Positions 32,406 through 41,200 of a stretch of 64,000 nt of DNA are shown piece after piece (the stretch's first letter is position 1; each line of letters begins with the position of its first letter). A model generated the notes under the pieces. It searched no databases and had not been told where the DNA came from. It worked only from the letters and a program-made list of their open reading frames with translations. A program made the translations under genes and the position numbers. The DNA is from Cryoendolithus antarcticus (taxonomy: Eukaryota; Ascomycota; Dothideomycetes; Cladosporiales; Cladosporiaceae). The DNA is taken from assembly GCA_002077065.1 (NCBI GenBank), contig NAJO01000028.1:1-64000 (forward strand), written 5' to 3'.

Positions 32406-34034
32406 ATGTCCGAAGCAACGGCATCACATGACAGTATGGATTACGAAATGACCTCTGGTGAGACTACAAGCGATGTGGCGATGACAGACGCACCGCTGCT
32501 GGATGCCGCCATGGCGCAAGATCGCTCAAGTGAGGCGCTCGAACGCGAAGGCGAGCCGATGTCTGGCACTGCGAAGAAACCGAAAGCAGAGTACTCCGAG
32601 CATCCTAATGCTGTACGTGAGAGGGAGCGTATTGCCGGTCTGAGTGAAGACAAAGCTGCTGCCAACAGGGAGCGCAAAGCTAGGAATGAGCGACATCGCC
32701 GCGCAAGAAAAAGCGCACAAGCGACCCATGGCTTCGACAGCCTGTCAAAGGAGGAACAGAAATCGTTGGAGGCGGAATACATCGCAGCAAGCGATGCGAA
32801 GCAGTGAGTGCAGCCGGCCATGATGCGTGGCCGGCAGACAGTTGCTGACGAGCGGTTTAGTTATGGCGTGGTGGCGTCGCATGCGCGCATTGCTTCCACT
32901 ATGCAGCGACCAATCCCTGGTACTCCAGCAGCTTTTCCCGCAGAGCTTGACAATGAGATGCAGCCTGAGCATACCCTGGATCGGTAAGTACATGGGAGAT
33001 ATGTCTTGCGCTTTCGTGATTTGCAGCTGACATGTAACAGAGACTCAGCTGAGCAGCGCCAGGAAAACCTCCTCTCGCCTGCAGACCTTCTCCAGATGGA
33101 CAAGTCTGTTAGAATGGGAAAGTCCTGGTCGCTCTATTACCACCACTGGCGCGCAGTGCAGGTGGTCTTTGTTGAGAAGCTCGAACTAATGGCTGACCTG
33201 GAGGCTGTGGATGTATTGGACGACGCTGGTGCGGTGATTGCGCGCAGACTCAAGATCAATAAGGCTTTCATCGGTCTGATTCGGCTCGCAATAGACAGAC
33301 GCCGCACACCCGGAGGGCGTCCAGATATGACGTACACCAATCCGCGCTTCGAAATAAACCAGGCGCCGTGGTTCCTGCTTCGGAAGAAGTATTATCGGGT
33401 TGCTTGCCGTAGGGAAGACTCGGACGAGGTGGTGGATTGTACTACTACAGCACCTGTAAGTTGCCAGCCACGCCACGTGGCCGGCAGGACGCAAGCTAAC
33501 GTTCGACAGAGGAGTAGCAGGCCAGTCGTGCTGACTGTGCGCAAGGATCCAAGTCACACACTGCCTGAAGGAGAGGAACGTCAGCAAGTCGAGGTCCTGG
33601 AAGAGCTGTTGCGAGTAAGTCTGAGCTGTTGTAAGTCCGTAGTCTCTCCGAGCATGACACTGACTGGATATCAGCTCGAGGCCACGGGTGGTCCACTACT
33701 GCCGCATATGTTGTTTACTGCTGCAGAGAGAAGCCTCTTCCGTAACGTTATGAGCTGGGACCCCGAGTTTGTTGCAGGCGTTCAGACGACTCTACCTGGA
33801 CCGTCTTGGCTGTGGCCGGAGAACTACGACTTCTCCACGCATGGACTTGAACCTGTCGATGATCCGTCGCAGGCGGAGCGCCTCTATTTGATGGTTGCTC
33901 GCGGTTCGGAAGAGAAAGTGCCGAATGACTTCGAGAAAGTTTTGGACGACAATCTGGACATGAGGTTCAAGGAGACAGACGAGGCCAAAGACTTCGAGAT
34001 GAAGACGATAATGGACATGTTTCGGCGATTTTGA
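32406..34034 (+). CDS. Unrecognised 466-residue protein divergent from CENP-A
   Basis: I do not recognise the family. Exons: 32406-32803, 32861-32983, 33041-33455, 33510-33614 and 33675-34034, all GT-AG and in phase. The N-terminal 60 residues are acidic and Met/Ser/Thr-rich, followed by a basic helical stretch (NRERKARNERHRRARKSAQ) that could bind nucleic acid or form a nuclear signal. The middle holds a predicted helical region, SWSLYYHHWRAVQVVFVEKL to FIGLIRLAIDRRRTPGG, then FEINQAPWFLLRKKYYRVACR. The C-terminal third (LPHMLFTAAERSLFRNVM, PSWLWPENYDFSTHG, ending IMDMFRRF) is conserved-looking but unassigned. Introns 1 and 3 carry hairpin repeats of the introner-like family. Introns 3 and 4 (54 and 60 nt) have no stop and keep frame if retained. 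Its shared promoter hints at, but does not prove, a chromosome-related role. Confidence 0.75.
32813..32835 (+). repeat. Introner-like hairpin, copy 2 (intron 1 of the 466-residue gene)
   Basis: Arms GCCGGCCA and TGGCCGGC pair perfectly around a 7-nt loop, a shorter version of the same hairpin. It sits 9 nt after the donor of the 57-nt intron 32804-32860; a GCTGAC branch motif follows the second arm. Confidence 0.8.
33462..33486 (+). repeat. Introner-like hairpin, copy 3 (intron 3 of the 466-residue gene)
   Basis: Arms TGCCAGCCACG and CGTGGCCGGCA flank a 3-nt loop. It starts right after GTAAGT in the 54-nt intron 33456-33509, and GCTAAC follows before the CAG acceptor. Confidence 0.88.
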
Positions 34035-35660
34035 CAGTTACCGCATATGGTTGTCACGGGAGGAGGCGTAGTCAAGTAGCAAGTCGCAATACTGTGACGC
34101 TTAGATGGGCTGGGAAGAGTTCGAGACACTGGAATGGCCCTACAGCGTGACTGCGAGTAGTGGACTTATCTGCAGTGAAGACCAATCCTACGTACGTAGC
34201 GTACGCGTGGGAACGTTCTCACTGTCTCGGCACGAGATACTTCACAGTGTACTTACTCGTCGTAATGCTCCCGCTGCAACTGCCATCACGACAAGGGCAC
34301 TTGTTGCATTGCGGGTTTTATAGTTCCCCAGAACCGGACGCTCATGGACCAGTGCCGGACTGCGCAGACTTGGCAAAGTAGCCAGTCTCAGCTAAAGTGG
34401 GCCGATGCAGATCTGGCTTTGCGCGGGCTCATGGCACCCACGGACATGGCGATAACATTCGGGTGCGCATTGTAGAGTAGACTTACTATGCTTAGTGGCA
34501 CCTGCTCCTGATAGCCCCAATCGATGTCGCGCCAGTCGGAAAGCCGTGCAATCAAGCCCAGCACCAGTCACCTGTCATTGATTTCGGTCATCTGCACTAC
34601 ATCGTGATTGTGCGGACAGGTATGCGTCCACGACTTCAAGAAGTTACCTTTCTCGCTCTCAAATACTTCACGTCCTCCTTCAGCGTCTAGAAGTGCTGTC
34701 ATTGGCGTGACCACGAGGATAACAACATTGCGCGCACTGCAAGCAGCAGTCTGAAGTACATCTCGCCACCTGGGCATGCACGTGCTTGAAGACCGCGGAG
34801 ACGAGAAGTCCAGTATCGCTGTGTCAAATTGGGTTCCGCACTGCGAAGAATGTCATAACATCGCGTGAATCGAGCTTCTTCGCTCACGAACTCGATGACT
34901 TCCAGTGGTAAGTCTCTGATCTCGACCATCGAAGGTTCAGGTCTAGAGCGTTAATCCGCTGCTTGGAATGTGACCGACATCGAGCTATCACGTGTAAGGG
35001 CTGCTCTTGGAAGCTAGGCCGTGGCAGAAAATGAATTGCAGGAGAAGTAACAGAAGCAGTACCTTTCATCGCCCTTCCGATGTGTTACCGCTTCTCCGTA
35101 TGTCTGACACGCGTGTCATGCTCGTATTATACTAGTCGGAATATGAATTAGCTATGCTATGATACTGATGAGAGGCGTTCGGATATAGTTAAGGCAAAAC
35201 GTTCAATCTCACTTCAGTTCGACATGCGTGCTCCTTCCCAACGTACATTACTTTCAAAGTCTTTTCCGCGCAAATTCATAGCTCTCTGACAAGTCTGCAA
35301 AGCTCGTCCACTATAGCCAACAGAGGCAGCCTGGCATGCATGAGAAGACAGATACAGGACATGATTTCGGTCGTGCTTGACAATCTCCTAGAAGTGTAGA
35401 GATGATTCCCCGCCGCCGCAGCTCTGACGATAGAAGCACAAGAAGCTATATGAAGATTGTGGAGAAGCGCACCTGAAACTGAGGAACAGCCTTTAAGGAA
35501 TGAGGTGTAGGCGGGAGCTAGCGGCCCTGCTGCCGTGATCCGCCAATTGGCCCAGCTTTTGCAGGAATGTGTCTACTTGGCAGTACCAATGCAAGAACCT
35601 GTTCTAGCGACATTGCCTCAGTGTACAAATATGTAACCTCCATCAGAAAAACATAAGTTT
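34035..35660. other. Intergenic region, mostly empty
   Basis: This region of 1.6 kb lies between the 466-residue gene and tRNA-Gly. Apart from a weak minus-strand coding candidate at 34699-34929, no domain or RNA gene was seen. The part around 35100-35300 is relatively AT-rich. Confidence 0.45.
34699..34929 (-). pseudogene. Possible F-box-like gene fragment
   Basis: A minus-strand frame of 76 residues begins MVEIRDLPLEVIEFVSEEARF, and the LPLEVIEFV part resembles the first helix of fungal F-box proteins. Continuation in another frame reads FLKSWTHTCPHNHDVV down to 34568. No intron joins the two convincingly. It may be a fragment or chance; I would not treat it as a functional gene. Confidence 0.25.
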
Positions 35661-35742
35661 GACTGGACCGGGAATCGAACCCGGGGCTAGTCGAATGTCG
35701 CGCAAGTGGCAACGACTAATTTTACCACTAAACCACCCAGTC
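35661..35742 (-). tRNA. tRNA-Gly(GCC) with a 12-nt intron
   Basis: The minus strand folds as a complete tRNA. The acceptor strands GACTGGG and TCCAGTC pair with one G-U. The D-arm is GGTTTAGTGGTAAAATTA, the anticodon stem AGTCG/CGACT encloses TTGCCA with anticodon GCC, and the T-arm CCGGG-TTCGATT-CCCGG is perfect. An intron of about 12 nt (CTTGCGCGACAT) follows the base after the anticodon, the standard position. The extra arm is short, as in type I tRNAs. Confidence 0.93.
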
Positions 35743-35821
35743 GGAGATGACAAGCGGTGAAAATAAACCATTATACGAATATGAAAAATTCTGCGCTCAA
35801 CGGGTCTCGCCTGCGAGTGTA

Positions 35822-36097
35822 TCAATAAGCCCTAACAGTGGGATTTGAAAGCTTCGGGATAGAACTACATGTACGTACTGCTGCGCAAGCATATCCAGCT
35901 CTGGGGCGAGTCGAGAACGGGGGACACGTCGGAGTATCGAGTGTGCTTGCTAGGTTAGGGTATTGGATAGATTGCTGTTGTCGCAGCTGTAACTCCTCAA
36001 GAGTCGGGGTGAGCTCATGACGCAACTTTAACGCTGGGTTGTAGAAAATGGACAAGATGGCAAAAGCGACTGTTGAGAAGTATAGAGGTTTCGCCAT
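35822..36097 (-). CDS. Small hypothetical protein with N-terminal hydrophobic segment
   Basis: A 91-residue frame opens with MAKPLYFSTVAFAILSIFYN, which could be a membrane anchor or signal sequence, then a polar stretch (LTPTLEELQLRQQQSIQYP) and a Pro/Cys-containing tail. I do not recognise it. It lies just downstream of the decayed GIY-YIG gene on the same strand, with a hairpin repeat between them. It could be a real small gene or a chance frame. Confidence 0.35.
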   Translation of the reverse strand: MAKPLYFSTVAFAILSIFYNPALKLRHELTPTLEELQLRQQQSIQYPNLASTLDTPTCPPFSTRPRAGYACAAVRTCSSIPKLSNPTVRAY

Positions 36098-36165
36098 GGC
36101 TTCTCCCAGAACTGATGCAGCTATATGAACTTGGCTGAGCTATACCTGCGGTTCCCCTGCACATA

Positions 36166-36188
36166 TGCCGGCCACGCCGTGGACGGCA
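36166..36188 (-). repeat. Introner-like hairpin, copy 4 (between genes)
   Basis: Arms TGCCGGCCACG and CGTGGACGGCA around one base, with a single mismatch. It lies 47 nt beyond the stop codon of the GIY-YIG gene and upstream of the small frame at 36097, so it may be in an untranslated region or a leftover of an intron. Confidence 0.75.
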
Positions 36189-36885
36189 CCAAAAGCTTCT
36201 CTACCAAGACCGAGATTGTGCTCTCTCTGCTGCACTACTTCCTGCGCTCAAGCTTCATCACAGCACGGTTATGACGCTTCGTCTCAAGGTGAGCTCCCAT
36301 CGACATAGTCTGCACGGAGAAGCCACAAGGCTCACACCATGTCCGATTCTTACGAGGCAAGTCTTCGAGGTTCTCGCAACCTGCCTTCGCCATAGCGGCA
36401 ATGTGCTTCTCCTTTCCGAAGTGCGATGTCCAGCGGTTGTACTACTGCCACTGCTCACACACCTCGCACCAGATCTCTGTCTCTCCGTCGCGTTCCTCCT
36501 CCGAGAGCCACTTCTGATGATGCTTGCCTTTGGTGTGACTATTCTTATTGCCAGGGTCGTAGCTTTTACCGCAGCCACATTCAGTCAAGACCCGTTCTGC
36601 CCTCTCCTCGGGAGGTAGGTTCAGCTGATGGGTTTCCGTCATCTTGTGCGAGTACTTGTTCGTCCGCGTGAAGTACTCCTTGCTGCCGTAGATCTGACAA
36701 GCCTCGCAATATACAAGCGCAATGCCAGCTTCCTTCGCAGCCTCATGCTTCCTCGTCTGCAAAAGATCTCGCTGCGCCTTATTCCATAGACCGCGCGCCT
36801 CGGCGCAGCGCTTCATGCTAGCCTCCAGCTGCTCCTCTGTCGGCTTCTCCTGGAACGCCATACACACCGGCAAAGACGCATTTCC

Positions 36886-36908
36886 TGCCAGCCACGGCGT
36901 GGCCGGCA
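36886..36908 (-). repeat. Introner-like hairpin, copy 5 (inside coding sequence)
   Basis: Arms TGCCAGCCACG and CGTGGCCGGCA around a single G. On the minus strand it is read in frame within RPQGLPATPWLAGNAS, between the nuclease-like domain and the fingers. No good donor and acceptor flank it, so it appears to be translated. Confidence 0.82.
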
Positions 36909-37551
36909 ATCCCTGCGGACGTATCGCTTTCGTGATCCTCACTTGGCGTACCATAGACTTTACAAGGCCCCTCTCGAAGGTACCAAATGTAGAGATGAGG
37001 ACCGATTCCATAACTTCAATGAACTCTGGGTCGGCTTCGACCGGGATGGCCACATAGGCGAAGCGGACAGGCTTAGGTTTCGCCTCAGTGCAGTAGTTGT
37101 AGAAGAGTTTATGCTCAGCGAAGGCGCTGCCCTTCCGATTGGCGACGATCTGGTTGACGTGCTGTGCTAGGCGAGCCGCAAGGTCATTCATCGTTATACA
37201 GAGGAGCCGATGTAGCCAGCCCGACCGCACATAGCGAAGTACAGTCCGGCTGCGTGGAGAGTAAGATCCTTCGCAGCAAGCTCCTCTACTGCGGCCATCG
37301 ACCACTCGTCCGAGCCCAGGACATGCTTCCACGCGGGTAGTAGAGCTAGCATCATCTTCTTTGCAAGCTTCTCTGCTCCTTCAGTGTACACATACTTGGC
37401 GAAACGCGGGCTGAAGTCCGCTCTCTCAGCCTCGAGTCGCTTGCAGGGTTGCAGAAGTCTCTCCTCACACTTGCGCTCTTGTAGAGCCATTTCGGACTTG
37501 CTCAACGCTGTCTTCGGTGCAGGGAACAATCTGTGCACTTTGTTAGCGTTC

Positions 37552-37574
37552 TGCCGGCCACGCCGTGGCTGGCA
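37552..37574 (-). repeat. Introner-like hairpin, copy 6 (intron of the GIY-YIG gene)
   Basis: Arms TGCCGGCCACG and CGTGGCTGGCA around one base. It fills the first half of the 54-nt intron 37584-37531 (GTATGT donor, GCTAAC branch motif, CACAG acceptor), the same layout and length as copy 3. Confidence 0.87.
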
Positions 37575-37814
37575 GCATACATACAATGGCTCTTTGCCCG
37601 CCTGTACACCTCGGTACTTTTTCGTCTAAGCTTGCGCATTGTGATCAACATCGCCTATGTAGGCAGCGGGTATTTCGATCTCATCGCTCTCCTCATTGTC
37701 GTCCTGTGTGAGGTGTAGCTGGCATGTCGCTGGGCGCTTCGGTCTCGGCCATGCAAACTGCCCAGAGGTAAGCTTACGCTTCGGCGTGGACGCTGCATTG
37801 GCGACGAAAGCCAT

Positions 37815-38208
37815 CGTGCTGATCTGAGTAATTACTGATAGAGAGGGCTCTGTCGTGACAGTAGAAGCACCATAGCGGTGAGCAGTTGACGTTCCGCCGA
37901 GTTCGGATATTCCGCTTCGTACCTGCCATAGCTGCAACAGGCAGACGCGTCGGGAAGTCGCCATATGCCCATAATAGCGCGACACCTCCAAATTGTCGCA
38001 ACATTAATGCTATTACACAGTCAGTGAACGGACGCCGAGTTGCAGGAAAACAATTGAGCAGTACCGCCTAACACCATCTCCCCAAGCCACCGCTTTCCTC
38101 CCCCTCTCCCACTGCACCCAACCCATATTACATCCAAGTCCTGCTAACCCAGAACCATCCCATGCCGCCAAAACGCCTCCACCAAGTCATCAAAACTGAA
38201 CGTACTGT
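37815..38208. other. Intergenic region between the GIY-YIG gene and the class VII chitin synthase
   Basis: This 394-nt stretch holds the promoter of the former and the 3' flank of the latter. The end near 38090-38200 is C/A-rich. No gene was recognised. Confidence 0.5.
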
Positions 38209-41200
38209 CTACATATTACTCAACTCCCAATCAATCCTTTCATCCAACCACGCCCTCTTCTCCCCACTCAACTGACACTGCAGCTTCTGCTCCACGAGCG
38301 CCTTCACTTGCTTCTTAGTAACGCTATCCATGTCCACCTCGCCCAGACACTCCCTCACACAAGCCGCGATAGCCTCGTTGGTAGGCCCCGGGCCGACCGT
38401 GAAAGCGGCCAAGTTCGCCGTGCTTTGCGGACGAGACTGCGACGCGTAGCCGTAAGGCGAAGCACTCGGGTTCGGCGTGCCGAGCGGCGAGGGCTGGCGC
38501 ATTTGATTGAGGGCGTCGGTGGAGTGGTGTCGGGACACGGGTTGGGGGTGCGGGTAATCAGACATACCGCCCATGGACATCAGGCGTTGTTGCTCCGCGG
38601 TGCCGGGATTGGCGAGGTCGGTGTACCGGCTATACGTACTCTGCCTGTTCAACGCCGCATACGGACTCGGCGACTGCGGCGGACGGTACATCTGCTGTTG
38701 CGGGAAGTGACCCAGGATCGTGCTTGCGGGCTTGATGGAAGAGTACGTCGAGCGTATGTCGTCCATCTCATACCCGCCGTCTTGATACATCGCGCTGCCG
38801 CCTTCCTTCTCGCTGGGAATGCCGCGGCGGCCGGGGAGGTTGTTGGCTGTGGCGTAATCATCCCAGCGTTGGAGGGGGATGGACTTCGGGTTGAAGCCTT
38901 CGTCATCTACGGCGACGACTTGCTTGTTGCCTTTCTCTCCTAGCACAACACGGGTGTTACCCCAGGAGAAGTCGTCTTGCTTCCAGAAGGAGTAAATGGG
39001 CAAGACGAAAGAGTAGATCGGGTAGGCCAGGATGTAGATTAACATCCAACCGATGTGCTGCCACTGGCGCTTGATGATGAAGATCAGCGCTTGCAGACCG
39101 TAGACAGCCGCGATCATGACAATCGAGATGAGGGGAAACTGCCCAGTCCCAGACGCCACACGGTAGATCAAGTAAGCCAGGTACGCGCAAGTCGCAGGCA
39201 GGATAATCGTGCCCATCAAGTCGATAAATACCACAAATCGCATGCTAAAGCAACAGAAACCACACAGATCCTTGATGAAGACCAGTTCAGCCAAGTTGTG
39301 AATTGTCGAGTTGATCCAGCGACGTCTCTGCGAGAGCAGCACACTCCATTCCGAAGGTGCCTCAGTAAGTGCATAGGCCTCCGGAACGAATTTGAAGGAA
39401 TTGCTGGGAAAATGCTTCGTCATCAGCGTAGTCAAGTAACGATCCTCTCCAAGCGAAAGCAAATTCTTTTTGTGCAACGTGTCGAGGTTGTTAACCGCGT
39501 ATTCATCGATGATCTTGTTCGAGATGATCACAGGTCGGCCTTTGTCGGCGGTGCGTATCCGGTACATGCAGAAACTGGAGGGATGTCAGTGATTTGCTCG
39601 GTCCTGCGCAATCAGGTCATGAACTTACCATCCAGGCAAACACGTCACACTCCCGAACAAGCTCTCGAAAGCCTTCGACAAGTTGTGCGAGATGTAGTAC
39701 TCGTACACCTGAATCATGGTCCACCAACTGCGCTCCTCATTCTCAAGCGAAGTCTCACCACAGATACCCACAATCTTCGAGTCATTCGCACAGGCGGCCA
39801 CAAGCCTATTCAGCGAGTCTTCTTTGACCTTCGTATCAGCATCGACCATGAAGAGGTACTCATATAGCTCTGGATCGACTCCGATGATGTTGTTGATCTG
39901 ATGGAACATCTCCAGTTCCAATGGACTCATGGCCGAGCGGTGATGGACGCGATTCAGGAAAGACATCAGCAGGATCTGACTGTCACGTTTGCCACGGTTG
40001 CCGGGCTTGGACTTGGTTTGCTCGGACTCTTTGCCGACTTTGACGACGACAATGTAGGGCACGACGTTGCCTTCGAATTCGTAGAGTCCAGAGTACACTT
40101 TACCATAGTTGAGCTGCTCATTGCCGACACCGACAGATCTGAACGGCAGAGCAGGAGGGTCGACCTTCGGATCAACACCGAGCACGTCGAGGACAATCTT
40201 TGGCGTTGGGCGATCGTTGCCACCGCCGACGATCATACCATCGCAGATGACACAGATAAGCTTCCGCTTGTTGTCGTAAGCAAGAGCAGTCAGCGAATCC
40301 AGACCCTTCCTCAGCGAATCTTCACCCTCAGTATAAGCAGGCACCTGGCAGATGACAAATTTGTCCTGCTGGCCCGGCTTGCGACGAGAGCCAAACTGCA
40401 GAGCGGCCAAGAACTTGACGAGGATGACACTGCACAAGATGCCAGCAAAGACGATCAGGAGATAGTTATTCACCTGACACTTCGCCGTATCACGGAAGTC
40501 GGTCTGCCCGACGTAGAAGACATTGTTCAAGCAGTTCATGCTGTTGGTGCGATTGGCGTATGGAATCTGGGTGTTCCAGTTTTCAGTGATGTCCTGTCCG
40601 GGATTCTCTTGAATCAGCTGGTTTACGTCGTCTGGGAAGAACGAATACTGCGGCAAATTGTTCTGCAGCTTCAGCGTGTAGAAGTAATTAGTCAGATCGT
40701 AGACTTTGTTCTCGATGATTACCCACTGGTGGTTGTTGGTCTCGCCATCCGACTTGACGACCGACTTCTTGATAACACGGGCACCTTTATAGTACTCCTT
40801 CATGCGTGGCAAGAAGTACTCCGTATACCAATTGATGCTGTTCAACTTGGTGGTGCTATCGGACTGGAATGTTGGTCCTGAGATATGTGCTCCGAGTGGA
40901 TTGAGGAGCGTTTCGTTCGGTGTCATGATGACATTGATATCAGTTACCAGTCCAGGGCAGGCAATTGTGAGTGGCGGCACGATGTAGTCGTCCATGTTCA
41001 GCCCGGCAAATGGCTCCATGTTGTCTGACGTGGTCTCTATGTTATTATCCGAATGCTGCAGCTTCCAGAATTTCGTCAAGTCGTAGACATCACCGTGGTA
41101 AGACACCCACCAGTCAGTGTCACCAGTATGGTAGGCAACCTCCTGCGGACTCCATGCCTTGTCCCAGTTCGGACAGAGCAAGTTGCCAAGTCCAACGATC

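Larger units (their letters stand above)
36235..37814 (-). pseudogene. GIY-YIG-like nuclease with C2H2 (U1-type) zinc fingers, disrupted
   Basis: Read from ATG 37814 to TAG 36235 with one 54-nt intron (37584-37531). The N-terminal 110 or so residues are polar. Next come GLYFAMCGRAGYIGSS (the GIY and YIG motifs), LAARLAQHV (the conserved Arg) and EVMESVLISTFG (the conserved Glu), so the nuclease fold is recognisable. Fingers of C-x2-C...H-x5-H type follow, for example YCEACQIYG with HKMTETH and WCEPCGFSV with HLETKRH. Three lesions interrupt it. There is an in-frame TAG at 37626-37628. A frameshift (minus one or plus two) lies at about 37197, just after YIGSS. A further TAG at 36442-36444 falls inside a finger between CEVCEQWQ and YNRWTSH. 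Sense coding resumes after each. A hairpin repeat also sits in frame in the coding sequence at 36886-36908. It is either a recent pseudogene or a gene expressed by recoding. Confidence 0.72.

Noticed and set aside
37160..37197. A 38-nt intron (GTATAA to CACAG) that would repair the frame in the GIY-YIG gene
   Set aside because: It is shorter than any other intron here and would delete the conserved LAARL segment with the catalytic Arg.
14779..37628. UAG reassigned to a sense codon in this organism
   Set aside because: TYW3, the DUF2461 gene and the first SDR all end naturally at TAG, so UAG is still a stop.
39055..40881. Plus-strand frames of 270 and 326 codons inside the class VII chitin synthase gene
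   Set aside because: They are antisense to conserved catalytic and b5-like coding sequence and show no domain of their own.
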